A DNA stretch of 64,000 bases. Origin: Candidatus Pelagibacter sp. (lineage in GTDB: Bacteria; Pseudomonadota; Alphaproteobacteria; Pelagibacterales; Pelagibacteraceae). Positions within the stretch are counted from its first letter, which is position 1; every line of letters begins with the position of its first letter. This document shows, piece by piece, positions 27,501 through 38,522 of this stretch. The notes beneath the pieces were generated by a model, which saw nothing but the letters and a program-made list of their open reading frames with translations, ran no database searches and was not told the origin of the DNA. A program made the position numbers and the translations under genes. The stretch spans positions 1 to 64,000 of the forward strand of contig JAOHKR010000001.1 in NCBI GenBank assembly GCA_028101445.1, read 5' to 3'.

Positions 27501-27754
27501 AAATCATCAATAAAATAAGTGGTGGATCTCCTCATATTGTTGATGTCTTGGATGCTAAAAAAATTGCACTTGTGATAAATACTGGAGGTGGAAATACTGA
27601 ACATAGATTAAATGATGCAATCGCACTTAGAAGAGCAACATTAAAAAATAAAGTTCCTTACTGTACAAATATGTCCACCGCTCAGGCATGCTTGGAAGCT
27701 ATAAAATCTCTTAAAACTAGAAAACTAGAAGTAACTTCACTTCAAGATATTTAA
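24530..27754 (+). CDS. carB: Carbamoyl-phosphate synthase large subunit
   Basis: CarB (1074 residues) carries two homologous ATP-grasp halves that make carboxyphosphate and then carbamoyl phosphate. The first half opens with [28 protein letters not shown], the second near residue 560 with [28 protein letters not shown]. Each half has its Mg-binding [18 protein letters not shown] or [18 protein letters not shown]. The C-terminal MGS-like allosteric domain has [10 protein letters not shown] and [26 protein letters not shown] sits inside the carA end just before its ATG. It ends in a 4-base tail overlap with the oppositely oriented oxygenase gene. Confidence 0.98.
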   Translation: MPKRKDLKKILVVGAGPIIIGQACEFDYSGTQACKALKDEGYKVILVNSNPATIMTDPDIADKTYIEPITLEVLEKIIIKEKPDAILPTMGGQTALNLAMEAQKKGILKKYKIELIGANSKAISNAEDRKKFRKNMIDIGLDLPKSEIVNNINQASKVLKKIGLPAIIRPAFTLGGLGGGIAKNKKDYLKIIKNGLHESPVSQVLVEECLEGWKEFEMEVIRDKKDNCIIICSIENIDPMGIHTGDSVTVAPALTLTDKEYQVMRNASIACLRKIGVETGGSNVQFAINPKNGRMVVIEMNPRVSRSSALASKATGFPIAKVAAKLAVGYTLDELKNEITKVTPASFEPTIDYVVTKIPRFTFEKFSTSAAVLGTSMKSVGEAMAIGRNFKESLQKALVSLETGFSGLDRIFILNKKQIEKKLKENIPNKILLVAEAFRKKINLKKVFSLSKIDPWFLEQIKEIVDNETKIKNRGLPKDFNEFNRIKSIGFSDKKLSELTKTSENVVRQKRTALKILPVFKKVDTCAAEFKSFTPYMYSTYQRNFSFNSECEANPSSKKKIIILGGGPNRIGQGIEFDYCCCQASFSLKEAGYETIMINCNPETVSTDYDTSDRLYFEPLKEEYVFNIIKKEKEKGNLIGVIAQFGGQTPIKLAKFLYDNKLPILGTQYSSIDLAEDRDLFRNLLNKLKLKQAKSGIAKTFKQAIQIAERIGLPLMVRPSYVLGGRAMEIVHEKSQLKKFVEEAFKAAEKNPILIDKFIDHAMEVDVDAISDGKQVHVAGIMQHIEEAGIHSGDSACSLPPISIKPHLIKEIENQTIKLALALKVKGFMNIQFAIKKDEIYVIEVNPRASRTVPFVSKAKGLPLAKIASRVMAGEKLSKFNLRDKSKGMYAVKEAVFPFNKFPNSDLLLGPEMKSTGEVMGFDKNFGMAFAKSQIGAANSLPKQGLAFISLKNSHKDEGINLAKELIKLNFTLCATKGTAKYFKQHKIKCKIINKISGGSPHIVDVLDAKKIALVINTGGGNTEHRLNDAIALRRATLKNKVPYCTNMSTAQACLEAIKSLKTRKLEVTSLQDI

Positions 27755-28413
27755 TAAACTTTCCAGTCCGTGGAAAATGTCACATAATTAACTTGGATAC
27801 ATCTTCTTTCTTTTTTAATTTCTTTTTTTTCCATACCATGCCAAGAATCTGGTCCACTTGTGAAAAAATATCCATAATTATTTTTATAAGGAACTGTTTT
27901 GACTTTAGTTAAATTTTTATCATAAAAATCTGTTCCTAAATTTTCTGACTCATTATGTAGATTGATAAATATAATAGATGACATTAGTTTTTCTTTGATG
28001 TCGCAATGAGGCTTAAGCCAAAAACCTTCTCGGTCGCATATCACTTCTAATCTAACATACGAATTGCTTAAATCTTTACCAATTAAAGCGCCGACCTTTT
28101 TATAAACTTTTTCAGATCTAAGCTCTTCAATAAAATTAGTAAGATGAGGAAACTGATTGGTATTCTCTTTAGTAACATAGCATCTTATTTTTTTTGCCTT
28201 ACCTCCATCTTTAATACCTGAGCGATAAGCGCCTTCTCCACCATCTAAAGCTCTAGTTCCATCATAATTTAAATTTTCATTTTTAGGATCTAGCACATTA
28301 GCTTCGCTTATTTCTTTAATGGCTTTTTCGGTTAAAGGTTGATTAATTTCAAAATGATCGAAAGGATCGCTGAAAGACTTTGTTTTATTTTCTAATGACT
28401 TAAATAATTCCAT
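27751..28413 (-). CDS. 2-oxoglutarate/Fe(II)-dependent oxygenase-like protein
   Basis: This 220-residue protein shows the double-stranded beta-helix iron site. His136 and Asp138 lie in LKPHCDIK, the distal His192 in SGPDSWHGM, and Arg203/204 in [12 protein letters not shown] would bind 2-oxoglutarate. The spacing suits the prolyl-hydroxylase-like 2OG-Fe(II) superfamily. The N-terminal 80 residues look lineage-specific. The substrate is unknown. It overlaps the upstream ELM1-like gene by 14 bases, so the two are probably co-translated, and its stop shares TTAA with the carB stop. The superfamily assignment is fairly firm; function is open. Confidence 0.75.
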   Translation of the reverse strand: MELFKSLENKTKSFSDPFDHFEINQPLTEKAIKEISEANVLDPKNENLNYDGTRALDGGEGAYRSGIKDGGKAKKIRCYVTKENTNQFPHLTNFIEELRSEKVYKKVGALIGKDLSNSYVRLEVICDREGFWLKPHCDIKEKLMSSIIFINLHNESENLGTDFYDKNLTKVKTVPYKNNYGYFFTSGPDSWHGMEKKEIKKERRCIQVNYVTFSTDWKVY

Positions 28414-29350
28414 TTGTTTTTAATTTTGATTTTATTAAAGGGGCAATTCTGTTCACCTCATTTAAACTTTGGTAACTCCATTCTTCCACATTTACTTCCA
28501 GTTCTTTGGTTATTCCTAAATTAGTCATTAAAGTATAAAATTTTTTAAATCTAGTATTTTTTTTGACTGGTTTCATCATCGCTATGTAAACTGGTTTACC
28601 TGTAATAGCAGCCTCAGAAATCATAGATGTAGAGTCACAGGTTACAACGGATATATCCGATATAGCTAAAGCAGAAAGATAAGCTCTTTTATCAACAGTT
28701 TTAATTACAGTATGATTAAAACCAAAAGTATCGTAAGCCTTTTTTATTATTTTTTCCGGTGTCCTATAGGATGGAATTATAACAATTTTATATTTGTCGG
28801 GAGTAAAAATTGTTTTTATTTTTGTAAACATTTGATGAATAGAAGTATCGTCATAATTATAATATTTATTAGGTCCTCCAATTATAAAAGATACTAATTT
28901 TTTTTTATCTTTATTTATTTCAAGATAGCTAGCGTTATCTTTAATTTCTTTTTTTGTTAAATAATGAATAGCTCCTTTAGTTGTAAAAACATTTTCACCT
29001 TTTATGCCATCATGTTCTGGACTGATAATTAAATCAAAATGTTTAAATGAAACCTTTGGATCTTGAATATGAATTGTAAAAATTTCTTTACCTAGTCTTT
29101 TTTTTAAAGCGATAGATGGAATAACACTTTTTCTACCACAAGATATTACAACCCTACTATTACAAATAAATTTTTCTTTAACAAGATTTTCAGATATCGG
29201 GGCGAATTTTGGAGGTATTAAATTCCAGAAAGATTTTAATTCAATATTCTGATGTTTATAACTTAACCCTAAAGCTCTCGCCAACCCTTCAACTTGGCTT
29301 ACCATTCCGTGCATGCCTTGTGTCAAAAGAATTGCTTTTAATTCTAACAT
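28400..29350 (-). CDS. ELM1/DUF1022 family GT-B-like protein
   Basis: This 316-residue protein matches the ELM1 family, named from the plant mitochondrial fission factor and widespread in Alphaproteobacteria. Visible features are the N-terminal LTQGMHGMVSQVEGLARALG, VVISCGRKSVIPSIALKK, FTIHIQDPKVSFKHFDLIISPEHD, VSFIIGGPNKYY and a C-terminal VTCDSTSMISEAAITGKPVYIA like a nucleotide-sugar site. The fold resembles GT-B glycosyltransferases, but the bacterial activity is unknown. It starts 26 bases from divergent trxB and overlaps the 2OG oxygenase gene by 14 bases. Confidence 0.85.
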   Translation of the reverse strand: MLELKAILLTQGMHGMVSQVEGLARALGLSYKHQNIELKSFWNLIPPKFAPISENLVKEKFICNSRVVISCGRKSVIPSIALKKRLGKEIFTIHIQDPKVSFKHFDLIISPEHDGIKGENVFTTKGAIHYLTKKEIKDNASYLEINKDKKKLVSFIIGGPNKYYNYDDTSIHQMFTKIKTIFTPDKYKIVIIPSYRTPEKIIKKAYDTFGFNHTVIKTVDKRAYLSALAISDISVVTCDSTSMISEAAITGKPVYIAMMKPVKKNTRFKKFYTLMTNLGITKELEVNVEEWSYQSLNEVNRIAPLIKSKLKTNGII

Positions 29351-29376
29351 GAGTTCCTATATATAATCATAATAAG

Positions 29377-30324
29377 ATGAATAATAAATCAACTAAACAT
29401 ACAAAAGTGTTAATTCTTGGATCTGGTCCTGCGGGTTATACGGCTGCAATTTATGCGGCAAGAGCAATGTTAAAACCTATACTTGTTTATGGTTCTCAAC
29501 CTGGCGGCCAACTCACTACAACTACAGATGTAGAAAATTATCCTGGATATTCAAAAGTAATACAAGGTCCTTGGCTTATGGAAGAAATGAAAGGTCAGGC
29601 AGAAGCTGTTGGCACTGAAATGATACAGGATCATATTAGTAAAGTAGATTTATCCAAAAAACCATTTGAAGCCATTGGAGATAGTGGTCAGGTTTACACC
29701 GCGGATAGCTTTATTATTTCAACCGGTGCACAAGCAAGATGGTTAAATTTAAAATCTGAACAAGAATTTAGAGGTTTTGGAGTTTCAGCGTGCGCAACAT
29801 GTGATGGATTCTTTTTTAAAGAAAAAGAAGTTGCGGTAGTTGGCGGAGGTAATGCAGCTGTTGAAGAGGCAATGTTCCTTACAAAATTTGCTTCGAAAGT
29901 TTATTTAATACATAGAAGAAACGAATTAAGGGCTGAAAAAATGCTTCAAGAAAAATTAAAAGCTAATAAAAAGATAGAGATTATTTGGGATAGTGCCGTT
30001 GATGAAGTAATAGGAACTGCTGAACCTAAAGTTGTTAATGCACTAAAAATTAAAAATTTAAAAACAAATAGTATTACAGATTTAAAAATTGATGGTCTCT
30101 TTATTGCTATTGGGCATGATCCAGCTACCGCTTTATTTAAAAATCAGCTTGATATGGATAAGGAAGGTTATTTAATTACTAAATCTGACTCTACTGAGAC
30201 TAATGTTCCCGGCGTATTTGCTGCAGGAGATGTAAAAGATAAGGTATTTAGACAGGCTGTTACTGCCGCTGGTATGGGATGTATGTCTGCCCTAGAGGCA
30301 GAAAAATATTTATCTTCAAAATAA
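29377..30324 (+). CDS. trxB: Thioredoxin reductase
   Basis: TrxB (315 residues) transfers electrons from NADPH through FAD and a redox disulfide to thioredoxin. The FAD motif GSGPAGYTAAIYAAR is near residues 15-29. The redox centre is CATC at 139-142. VVGGGNAAVEEAMFL is the NADPH-binding motif, and GVFAAGDVKDKVFRQAVTAAGMG is the C-terminal FAD contact. Length is normal. The spacer to the divergent upstream gene is only 26 bases, so the promoter must overlap that gene. The Atm1-type exporter follows downstream. Confidence 0.97.
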   Translation: MNNKSTKHTKVLILGSGPAGYTAAIYAARAMLKPILVYGSQPGGQLTTTTDVENYPGYSKVIQGPWLMEEMKGQAEAVGTEMIQDHISKVDLSKKPFEAIGDSGQVYTADSFIISTGAQARWLNLKSEQEFRGFGVSACATCDGFFFKEKEVAVVGGGNAAVEEAMFLTKFASKVYLIHRRNELRAEKMLQEKLKANKKIEIIWDSAVDEVIGTAEPKVVNALKIKNLKTNSITDLKIDGLFIAIGHDPATALFKNQLDMDKEGYLITKSDSTETNVPGVFAAGDVKDKVFRQAVTAAGMGCMSALEAEKYLSSK

Positions 30325-30383
30325 TTAGAAATGTAAAAAAATTAGTAACTTCTGTTACTGGTAAAGCAGCTTAAGTGGTACAA

Positions 30384-32153
30384 ATGAATCAATACAAATA
30401 TATTAAAACTTTTAAATTATTACTTCCATTCTTGTGGCCAGAAAAAAGAAAAGATTTAAAGATTAGAGTAAGTTTTGCAGTCATTGCTTTAATTTTAGCG
30501 AAAATAGCAAGTATTAGTACTCCTTTAGTTTTAGGTAGCGCAGTAAATTCGCTTACCGAATTGAGTTCAGGAATTAACCTGTTCATGTTAGTGCCTATCG
30601 CTTTAGTGATTGCTTATGGTCTTACAAAAGTTATTGCTTTATCATTTGTTGAAATTAGAGATGCTTTATTCTCAAGAGTTTCTCAATATTCAATTAGGAA
30701 AATATCTTTGACCATGTTTGAGCATCTTCACAGTCTCTCGCTGCAATTTCATTTAAATAGGCAAACAGGCGGACTGGCTAAATATATTGATAGGGGCACT
30801 AAGGGAATAGACTTTCTCTTAAGATATGTTTTATTTAATATTGTACCTACTTTTTTTGAGGTATTTTTAGTCTCAGGAGTCTTATTTTATTTATACGGTC
30901 CCTGGTATGCCGTTATAACACTCTTAACTATCGGCTTTTATTCTTATTTAACTTTTGTAATTACTGAATGGAGAAATGTTTTTAGAAAAAGAATGAATAA
31001 GGCCGATAATGACGTAAGTACAAAAATGATTGATAGTTTATTAAACTTTGAAACAGTTAAATACTTTAATAATGAAAATTTTGAGTCTTCGAGACTTGAT
31101 CAATCCTTAGAAGAATATGAACTAGCTGCAAACCAAAGCAGGCATACTTTATCGATGTTAAATATAGCCCAAACATTTATTATAATGATTGGAATTACAA
31201 TTATGCTAGTGATGTCAGTTTACGGCATTAAAAGTGGAGATATTGATATTGGCGGATTTGTTGTGATTAACGCCTACATGCTTCAATTATATCAACCATT
31301 AAACTGGCTCGGATCAGTTTATAGAGAAATAAGGCAATCATTAACAGATATGGAAAATATGTTTAATTTATTAGAAATTTCTCCACCAAAAGATGAGAGT
31401 CTAAAAGTGCTAACTGCAAGTAATGATACGGAAATTAAATTTGATAAGGTTAGTTTTGATTATGATGTAAGAAGAACTATAATTAATAAAGTCTCATTTA
31501 CTGTTCCTAATGGAAAAAAAGTAGCAATTGTTGGGCCAACCGGTGCAGGTAAATCAACAATAAGTAGACTATTATTTAAATTTTATGACCCTAAAGAAGG
31601 AAATATTTATATTAATAGCACTAATATAAATAATATTTCTCAAAATTCACTAAGAAAAATTATTGGTGTAGTGCCCCAAGATACAGTTTTATTTAATGAC
31701 TCAATTTATTATAACATTGCTTACGGAAACGCTTCGTCTTCTAAAGAAGAAGTCATTAAAGCTGCTAAAAATGCAGATATTCATAATTTTATAAACTCTT
31801 TGCCAGATGGTTATAAAACTATTGTAGGTGAAAGAGGCTTAAAGTTATCTGGCGGAGAAAAACAAAGAGTAGCTATTGCTAGAACTATTTTAAAAAATCC
31901 TAAGATATTTTTCTTTGATGAAGCTACTTCAGCATTAGATACTAGCACTGAAAAAGAAATACAAAAAAATCTTGAAAATATTTCAGCAGGTAAAACAACT
32001 TTAATAATTGCACATCGTCTTTCTACAGCTGCTAATGCAGATAATATTATTGTTCTTGATAAAGGTGCTATTATTGAACAAGGAACACATCAGAGTTTGT
32101 TATTGGAAAAAGGGAAGTACTTTGAGATGTGGGAGAAACAAAAGCCTAGCTAA
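30384..32153 (+). CDS. Atm1/HMT1-type ABC exporter (fused permease-ATPase)
   Basis: This half-transporter of about 589 residues has six predicted transmembrane helices (about 25-300). The ATPase has Walker A GPTGAGKST (near 385), signature LSGGEKQR (near 490) and Walker B IFFFDEATSALD. The permease motifs VKYFNNENFE and LNWLGSVYREIRQSLTDMENMF are typical of the Atm1/HMT1 group, which exports glutathione-linked iron-sulfur precursors or metal conjugates. I start at the ATG 30384; an in-frame GTG lies at 30375. It follows trxB by about 60 bases. Its tail overlaps the aminotransferase by 8 bases. Confidence 0.9.
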   Translation: MNQYKYIKTFKLLLPFLWPEKRKDLKIRVSFAVIALILAKIASISTPLVLGSAVNSLTELSSGINLFMLVPIALVIAYGLTKVIALSFVEIRDALFSRVSQYSIRKISLTMFEHLHSLSLQFHLNRQTGGLAKYIDRGTKGIDFLLRYVLFNIVPTFFEVFLVSGVLFYLYGPWYAVITLLTIGFYSYLTFVITEWRNVFRKRMNKADNDVSTKMIDSLLNFETVKYFNNENFESSRLDQSLEEYELAANQSRHTLSMLNIAQTFIIMIGITIMLVMSVYGIKSGDIDIGGFVVINAYMLQLYQPLNWLGSVYREIRQSLTDMENMFNLLEISPPKDESLKVLTASNDTEIKFDKVSFDYDVRRTIINKVSFTVPNGKKVAIVGPTGAGKSTISRLLFKFYDPKEGNIYINSTNINNISQNSLRKIIGVVPQDTVLFNDSIYYNIAYGNASSSKEEVIKAAKNADIHNFINSLPDGYKTIVGERGLKLSGGEKQRVAIARTILKNPKIFFFDEATSALDTSTEKEIQKNLENISAGKTTLIIAHRLSTAANADNIIVLDKGAIIEQGTHQSLLLEKGKYFEMWEKQKPS

Positions 32154-33345
32154 GGCTTTTACAAAAAGAAGAAATTTTTTCTAAAGCCTTCTTTAGATTC
32201 TCCATAGACGTTGCGTAAGAAATTCTAAAAAAACCTTCTAAACCAAATGCTGAACCTTGAACAACTGCCACACCACTATTCTCTAATAAAGACTGAACAA
32301 AATCTGTATCCGTTTTTAATTCATTGCCATTAGTATCTTTTTTACCTATTAAGCCTTTACAGCTTGGGAAAACATAAAATGCACCATCTGGATTTAAACA
32401 TTCAATTCCATCAATTTCATTTAGTGCCTTAACAACAAAGTTTCTTCTTTCTTGAAATGAAGTTGCTCTCTCTTTTATAAAATCTTGAGTTCCATTTAAA
32501 GCTTCAACTGCAGCAGCTTGACTGATTGAAGATGGGTTGGTTGTTGATTGAGATTGTATTTTAGCAATTGCTTTAATAATTTCTTTTGGACCAGCGGCAT
32601 AGCCTATTCTCCAGCCTGTCATTGAATATGCTTTACTAACTCCATTCATTGTTAGCACTCTATTTTTTAAACCCTCAATTTGTGCAATAGTAAAAAACTT
32701 AAAACCTTCGTATGTTACGTGTTCATAAATATCATCACTTAATATATAAACTTGAGGATGCTTTTCTAAAACTTTAGCAATTTCTCTTATATCTCTTTCA
32801 GAGTAACAAGCGCCAGTAGGATTTGATGGTGAATTTAATATTATCCATTTTGTTTTGTTTGTTATTATTTTTTCTAATTCTGAAGGATTGATCTTAAATC
32901 CTTGTTTTTCAGTGCACTCTAAAATTATTGGTGTTCCTCCTGCTAGCAAAACCATGTCAGGATAAGACACCCAGTAAGGAGCCGGTACAATGACTTCGTC
33001 TCCTTCATTCAGGGTTGCCATCATAGCGTTATAGATAACATGCTTTCCTCCTGCCCCAACTGTTATTTGATTAATTTGATATTCTAAATTGTTTTCTCTT
33101 TTAAACTTATTAATAATCGCATCTTTTAAAGCGGGCGTTCCATCTACTGCTGTGTACTTTGTATCTCCATCTTTAATTGCTTTTATAGCTGCTTGTTTAA
33201 TGTTTTCTGGAGTGTCAAAATCAGGTTCTCCAGCTCCTAGGCCAATTATATCTTTGCCAGATGCCTTTAGTTCTCGTGCTTTTTGAGTAACAGCTATTGT
33301 AGGCGACGGTTTTATACGTTTTAAAGTGTTGGAAACTATGCTCAT
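32146..33345 (-). CDS. aatA: Aspartate aminotransferase (class I, type Ib)
   Basis: This 399-residue PLP enzyme interconverts aspartate and 2-oxoglutarate with oxaloacetate and glutamate. The N-terminal IKPSPTIAVTQKARELKASGKDIIGLGAGEPDFDTP is the hallmark of subgroup Ib enzymes. NSPSNPTGACY contacts the cofactor phosphate region. The Schiff-base lysine is in GVSKAYSMTGWRIGYAAG, and FRISYATSMENL holds the carboxylate-binding Arg. Some relatives also accept prephenate. It is divergent from uvrB with a 41-base spacer. Confidence 0.93.
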   Translation of the reverse strand: MSIVSNTLKRIKPSPTIAVTQKARELKASGKDIIGLGAGEPDFDTPENIKQAAIKAIKDGDTKYTAVDGTPALKDAIINKFKRENNLEYQINQITVGAGGKHVIYNAMMATLNEGDEVIVPAPYWVSYPDMVLLAGGTPIILECTEKQGFKINPSELEKIITNKTKWIILNSPSNPTGACYSERDIREIAKVLEKHPQVYILSDDIYEHVTYEGFKFFTIAQIEGLKNRVLTMNGVSKAYSMTGWRIGYAAGPKEIIKAIAKIQSQSTTNPSSISQAAAVEALNGTQDFIKERATSFQERRNFVVKALNEIDGIECLNPDGAFYVFPSCKGLIGKKDTNGNELKTDTDFVQSLLENSGVAVVQGSAFGLEGFFRISYATSMENLKKALEKISSFCKSLS

Positions 33346-33386
33346 TGAATTTTATAATATTATTTTTAAATTATTAATAACACAAA

Positions 33387-35540
33387 ATGCAAAATACTTA
33401 TCAAGAAAAAATACTAGATTTAGAGACTACTAACAATTCCCCAAGAGTGAAGCTAGAGGGTGGTATTAAATTCAAAATAAAAAGTGAATTTCAACCAGCT
33501 GGTGATCAGCCTGAAGCTATAAAAGCTTTAACCAAAAATCTAAAAGATAAAAAAAATGAACAAGTGCTTCTTGGTGTTACTGGCTCAGGTAAAACATTCA
33601 CGATGGCAAAAGTCATTGAACAAACAAATAGACCTGCCCTAATTCTTGCTCCAAATAAAACTTTAGCCGCACAGCTATACGGAGAATTTAAAAGTTTTTT
33701 TCCAGATAATGCAGTCGAATATTTTGTGTCATACTACGATTATTATACTCCAGAAGCATATGTACCTAGATCTGATACTTACATAGAAAAAGAAGCTTCA
33801 ATAAATGAACAGATAGATAGAATGAGGCACTCAGCTACTCGATCTTTATTAGAAAGAGATGACGTAATAATTGTAGCCAGTGTTTCGTGTATATACGGAC
33901 TAGGTTCTGTGGAAGCTTATAGCAAAATGACTATAACTTTGAAAAAGAACAATGAGTACAGTAGAGATGACCTAATCAGAACTTTTGTAACACTTCAATA
34001 TAAAAGAAATGACCAAAATTTTTTTAGAGGAACTTTTAGAGTAAGAGGAGAAAATTTAGAAATTTTTCCATCTCACTTAGAGGATAGAGCTTGGAGAATT
34101 AGTTTTGATCTTAACAAATTAAAAAAAATAGAAGAATTCGATCCTTTAACAGGAGATAAAACTAATGAATACTCTGCAATAAAAATTTATGCTAATAGCC
34201 ATTATATAACTCCTAAGCCAACAATGGACCAGGCTATCAGGCAAATTAAATCAGAATTGGCAGAGACTTTAAAAAAACATCGAGCAGATAATAAATTATT
34301 AGAAGAGCAGAGATTACGAGAGAGAACTAAGTTTGATCTTGAAATGATAGAGGCTACTGGTACATGTGCTGGAATAGAAAACTATTCTAGATATTTGTCA
34401 GGTAGAAAAGCTGGCGAGCCTCCTCCAACATTATTTGAATATTTTCCAGACAATGCAATTATATTTGTTGACGAAAGTCATGTAACTGTTCCTCAATTAA
34501 ATGGAATGTATAAAGGAGATAGAACAAGAAAAAGTACCTTAGCTGAATATGGTTTTCGATTACCTTCTTGCATGGACAACAGACCTTTAAAGTTTGAAGA
34601 ATGGGATATGATGAGAACTCAAACAGTATTTGTTTCAGCTACACCAGGTCCTTGGGAATTAAAACAAACAGATAATAAACATATTGATCAAATTATTAGA
34701 CCAACAGGATTAATAGATCCGCCCGTAGAAATAAGACCGGCAAAAACTCAAGTGGATGACCTTATGCATGAAGCTGCGCAAGTGATTGAAAAAGGTTATA
34801 GAGTTTTAGCAACAACGCTGACAAAAAAAATGGCTGAAGATTTAACAGAATATCTACATGAAAATGGTCTTAAGGTTAGATATATGCACTCAGATATCGA
34901 TACTCTAGAAAGAATAGAAATTATAAGAGATTTAAGACTAGGAGTTTTTGATATTTTAGTAGGAATAAATTTATTGAGAGAAGGTTTAGATATTCCAGAA
35001 TGTGGCTTAGTAGGTATTTTAGATGCTGATAAAGAAGGTTTTTTAAGGTCAGAAACTTCTTTGATTCAAACTATTGGAAGAGCAGCAAGAAATGTTGACT
35101 CTAAAGTAATTCTATACGCTGACAAAGTAACAAAAAGTATTGATAAGGCTACAAAAGAGACAGATCGTAGAAGAACCATACAGTCAAATTATAACAAAAA
35201 AAATAACATTACAGCGGAGTCAATTAAAAAGGAGATTGGAGATATCTTAGAGTCCGTTTATGAAAAAGATCATGTAAATATCAAAGAGTCAAATGTTGGA
35301 GGAAACTTAAAAAAACATTTGAAAGGTTTAAATAAAAAAATGAAGGAGTCAGCCGAAGACTTAGAATTTGAGGAAGCTGCTAGAATTAGGGATGAAATAA
35401 GAAAATTAGAAGCAAGTGAACTAGAAATAACTTTAAATCCAAAGATAAGCCAATATAATTTAAAAAGTAAAATATACCCTAAAGGCAGATCAACATTGGG
35501 GATGCCTGGAACTAAAGTAAATAAAAAAAGAAAAAAATGA
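33387..35540 (+). CDS. uvrB: Excinuclease ABC subunit B
   Basis: UvrB (717 residues) is the damage-verification helicase of nucleotide excision repair. Walker A is GVTGSGKT (63-70), and the beta-hairpin region contains [47 protein letters not shown] and [15 protein letters not shown] are helicase motifs. A UVR domain ([17 protein letters not shown]) closes the C-terminus and contacts UvrC. The first 30 residues extend past the usual start. uvrC lies 1.1 kb downstream in the same direction. It overlaps the SDR gene by 4 bases. Confidence 0.98.
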   Translation: MQNTYQEKILDLETTNNSPRVKLEGGIKFKIKSEFQPAGDQPEAIKALTKNLKDKKNEQVLLGVTGSGKTFTMAKVIEQTNRPALILAPNKTLAAQLYGEFKSFFPDNAVEYFVSYYDYYTPEAYVPRSDTYIEKEASINEQIDRMRHSATRSLLERDDVIIVASVSCIYGLGSVEAYSKMTITLKKNNEYSRDDLIRTFVTLQYKRNDQNFFRGTFRVRGENLEIFPSHLEDRAWRISFDLNKLKKIEEFDPLTGDKTNEYSAIKIYANSHYITPKPTMDQAIRQIKSELAETLKKHRADNKLLEEQRLRERTKFDLEMIEATGTCAGIENYSRYLSGRKAGEPPPTLFEYFPDNAIIFVDESHVTVPQLNGMYKGDRTRKSTLAEYGFRLPSCMDNRPLKFEEWDMMRTQTVFVSATPGPWELKQTDNKHIDQIIRPTGLIDPPVEIRPAKTQVDDLMHEAAQVIEKGYRVLATTLTKKMAEDLTEYLHENGLKVRYMHSDIDTLERIEIIRDLRLGVFDILVGINLLREGLDIPECGLVGILDADKEGFLRSETSLIQTIGRAARNVDSKVILYADKVTKSIDKATKETDRRRTIQSNYNKKNNITAESIKKEIGDILESVYEKDHVNIKESNVGGNLKKHLKGLNKKMKESAEDLEFEEAARIRDEIRKLEASELEITLNPKISQYNLKSKIYPKGRSTLGMPGTKVNKKRKK

Positions 35541-36292
35541 TGGAAAATAAAATAGTTATAACTGGTGGAGCCACTAGGATTGGTGCTGCTATAGCTAAAA
35601 GTTTGGCTGACTATGAAACAGCTATAACTATTCATTACAATAAGTCGAAAACAAATGCTTTAAAATTGAAAAAGGAATTGGAGAGTTTAGGTAGTGAAGT
35701 CTATTTATTAAAAGCTGATCTTAATAATTTTAACCAAACCCAAAAAATTCTTCGGTTAGCTTATAAGAAAATGAAAGGATTAAATTGCTTAATAAATAAT
35801 GCTTCATTATTTGAAAACGACAATTTACAGAATTTTACAGAAAAAAGTTTTACAAAACATCTAAATATTAATTTAAAAGCACCTGCAATTTTAATTCAGA
35901 ATTTCAAAAAATTATTAAAAAATTCAGAGGGCAATATTATAAATATCATTGATCAAAGAGTTGAAAAATTAACTCCATACTTCTTCTCTTATACACTTAG
36001 TAAATCAAGTTTAGTTACACTTACTAAAACTGCGGCTATGAAATTAGCTCCGAACATTAGAGTTAATGGAATTTCGCCAGGACCCACATTAAAAAATTCA
36101 AGGCAATCAAAAAGTCATTTTAAAAAACAATGGAAATCCATACTTTTAAAAAAAAAGGTAGGGTTAGAAAGTATTTGTGATGGTGTAAAATTTTTAATGA
36201 AAAATGAGAATATTACTGGGGAGATAATTAATATTGACAGCGGACAACGACTAGCATGGAATACACCTGATATAATAAATGTAAAAGAATGA
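35537..36292 (+). CDS. folM: Pteridine-reductase-like SDR (FolM/PTR1 type)
   Basis: This short-chain dehydrogenase of 251 residues has the NADPH motif [12 protein letters not shown] (9-20), with Arg after the glycines as in PTR1/FolM. The usual catalytic Ser is replaced by Asp139 in NIIDQRV, followed by Tyr152 and Lys156. The Asp-13-Tyr-4-Lys spacing equals that of pteridine reductases (Asp181, Tyr194, Lys198 in Leishmania PTR1). The start overlaps uvrB by 4 bases and the end overlaps folB by 4, which supports a folate/pterin role. It may reduce dihydrofolate or dihydromonapterin. The symbol is by inference. Confidence 0.75.
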   Translation: MMENKIVITGGATRIGAAIAKSLADYETAITIHYNKSKTNALKLKKELESLGSEVYLLKADLNNFNQTQKILRLAYKKMKGLNCLINNASLFENDNLQNFTEKSFTKHLNINLKAPAILIQNFKKLLKNSEGNIINIIDQRVEKLTPYFFSYTLSKSSLVTLTKTAAMKLAPNIRVNGISPGPTLKNSRQSKSHFKKQWKSILLKKKVGLESICDGVKFLMKNENITGEIINIDSGQRLAWNTPDIINVKE

Positions 36293-36684
36293 AAATAATT
36301 AAATTAAAATTAAAAAATAACTTTAAATATAAAAGAAAAGTAATTATTAAAAACTTAGTTTTAAATATATTCATCGGAATCCATAATTTTGAAAAGAAAA
36401 AAAAACAAAGAGTAAGATTTAATATTGAGGTAATTACAAATCCTAATATTAAACCAAACAATAATGATTTAACAACAATCTTAAATTACGAAGACTTAAT
36501 TAACAAAATTAAATTGTTGGTCAAAAAACAACATCATGAACTTATAGAAGATTTGGCTGAAAATATATTTGAAATAATTTTTCAAAACAGATTGGTCAAA
36601 AAAACAAATATCAAAATTGAGAAATTAGATATTATTAAAAATTCAGAGTCTGTAGGTATAGAATTCTCAAAAAGTAAAATATGA
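36289..36684 (+). CDS. folB: Dihydroneopterin aldolase-like protein (FolB)
   Basis: This 131-residue protein is very Lys/Asn-rich but keeps the FolB pattern. [30 protein letters not shown] matches the DHNA beta-strand and the Glu of the active site. [14 protein letters not shown] corresponds to the substrate-binding region, and [15 protein letters not shown] to the following helix with conserved Glu. FolB cleaves dihydroneopterin in folate synthesis. It overlaps the pteridine-reductase-like gene and uvrC by 4 bases each. Confidence 0.85.
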   Translation: MKIIKLKLKNNFKYKRKVIIKNLVLNIFIGIHNFEKKKKQRVRFNIEVITNPNIKPNNNDLTTILNYEDLINKIKLLVKKQHHELIEDLAENIFEIIFQNRLVKKTNIKIEKLDIIKNSESVGIEFSKSKI

Positions 36685-38519
36685 TGAATAGCTTAGAGCT
36701 TGGAAAAAAAGTAATAAAAGATAAAATTCCTTTAATCTCAAGAAATGCCGGAGTTTATAAAATGATTAGTTCTTCTGGTGAGATTTTATATATTGGAAAA
36801 GCTAAAAATATACCTAACAGACTTAAAAGTTATGCCTCTGATACTAACTTGCCAATTAGAACAGAAAGAATGCTTTCTTTAACTCATTCACTTGAAACTA
36901 CAACGACTAGTAATGAGAGTGAGGCTTTACTCTTAGAGGCAAATTTAATAAAAAAACATAAACCGAGATTCAATATATTATTACGCGATGATAAATCTTT
37001 TCCATATATTTATATTGGTAATAAAGATAAGTGGCCTCAACTAACAAAGCTTAGAGGCAAGAAATTAAAATCAGGCCATTACTTTGGACCCTTTTCATCT
37101 ATTGGCTCAGCAAACTGGACAATAAAAATTTTGCAAAAAATTTTTCTTTTAAGGGTTTGTGACGACACGGTATTTAAAAATAGAGAAAGACCTTGTATCC
37201 TTTATCAAATTAAAAGATGTTCCGCTCCTTGTGTTGGTCATATTACCAAACAAGACTATGCAACTACAGTTGATGATGCTGTAGAATTTATTTCAGGAAA
37301 ATCAAGAAGAATACAAAAAACTCTTTCCAAAGAAATGGAAAAAGCAAGCAAGGAATTGGACTATGAAAAAGCTGCAGTTGCTAGAGATCGAATAAAAGCT
37401 TTAACTCAGATTCAAACTTCACAAAAGATTAATCAATCAAATTTGGATGAGGCTGATGTTATAAGCATTCATAAAGAAACAGGAAAAACTTGTGTACAGG
37501 TATTCTTTTTTAGATCTAAGCAAAATTGGGGTAACCAAGCCTTTTATCCAAAGCATGATACTGATGACTCTGTCCAAGATATACTTTCCTCATTTATCTC
37601 TCAATTTTATGAAAATAAAACTATACCCTGCTTAATAATAACAAACTTTGAAACAAGTGATAAAAAACTATTAGAAAAAACATTTTCGGTAAAAGAAGGT
37701 AAACAGGTAATAATCAAACTTGCTAAATCAAAAAATGAAATTAGTGTATCCAAACTAGCTGAAAAAAATGCCAAACAATCTTTAACTCAAAAACTAATTC
37801 AATCTGATACCAATAATAACTTAATTAACGAACTATCTATAAAATTTAATTTAAATAATAATATTGATCTCATCGAGGTTTATGACAATAGCCATATTCA
37901 AGGGACTGACTCTATTGGGGCGTTAATTTGTTTTGGGAATGAAGGTTTTATAAAAAAAAGATACAGAAAGTTTAATATAAAAGATGAAAAAATAACAAAT
38001 GATGATTACGGAATGATGAAAGAAGTTCTTTTTAGAAGATTTTCAAAAGCTGTAAAGGAAAAATCAGGATCATTATCACTTCCTGACTTAATCTTAGTAG
38101 ACGGCGGAAAAGGTCAATATTCAGTAAGTAGAGAAGTTCTTAATGAGCTAGGCTTACATGACTTACCAATATTAGCTGTAGCAAAAGGGAAAAAAAGAAA
38201 TGCTGGAGAAGAAAAAATTTACCACGAGAGTAAAGAATATATTTTAAGCAAAAATGATCCTCTGTTATTTTTTATTCAAAGATTGAGAGATGAAGCTCAT
38301 AGATTTGCGATTAGTACACACAGAGCAAAAAGAAAAAAGAATTTAAGTAAATCACTTCTAGATCAAATACAAGGAATAGGAAAACAAAGAAAAAGAGCTT
38401 TATTAAATCATTTTGGCTCAGCGCGTGCAGTAGAGTCAGCAAGTCTTGATGATTTAAAGTCTATTGAAGGAATAGAAGACAATGTTGCAAATAAAATATA
38501 TAATTATTTTCACGAATAG
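36681..38519 (+). CDS. uvrC: Excinuclease ABC subunit C
   Basis: UvrC (612 residues) makes both incisions in nucleotide excision repair. The GIY-YIG domain starts at [30 protein letters not shown] Cys-containing [17 protein letters not shown] segment and a UVR motif ([15 protein letters not shown]) follow. The RNase H-like domain has [21 protein letters not shown] and [13 protein letters not shown]. Two helix-hairpin-helix motifs ([18 protein letters not shown] and [13 protein letters not shown]) end the protein. It starts within the folB stop region (4-base overlap), and pgsA follows 3 bases later. Confidence 0.98.
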   Translation: MMNSLELGKKVIKDKIPLISRNAGVYKMISSSGEILYIGKAKNIPNRLKSYASDTNLPIRTERMLSLTHSLETTTTSNESEALLLEANLIKKHKPRFNILLRDDKSFPYIYIGNKDKWPQLTKLRGKKLKSGHYFGPFSSIGSANWTIKILQKIFLLRVCDDTVFKNRERPCILYQIKRCSAPCVGHITKQDYATTVDDAVEFISGKSRRIQKTLSKEMEKASKELDYEKAAVARDRIKALTQIQTSQKINQSNLDEADVISIHKETGKTCVQVFFFRSKQNWGNQAFYPKHDTDDSVQDILSSFISQFYENKTIPCLIITNFETSDKKLLEKTFSVKEGKQVIIKLAKSKNEISVSKLAEKNAKQSLTQKLIQSDTNNNLINELSIKFNLNNNIDLIEVYDNSHIQGTDSIGALICFGNEGFIKKRYRKFNIKDEKITNDDYGMMKEVLFRRFSKAVKEKSGSLSLPDLILVDGGKGQYSVSREVLNELGLHDLPILAVAKGKKRNAGEEKIYHESKEYILSKNDPLLFFIQRLRDEAHRFAISTHRAKRKKNLSKSLLDQIQGIGKQRKRALLNHFGSARAVESASLDDLKSIEGIEDNVANKIYNYFHE

Positions 38520-38522
38520 ATT

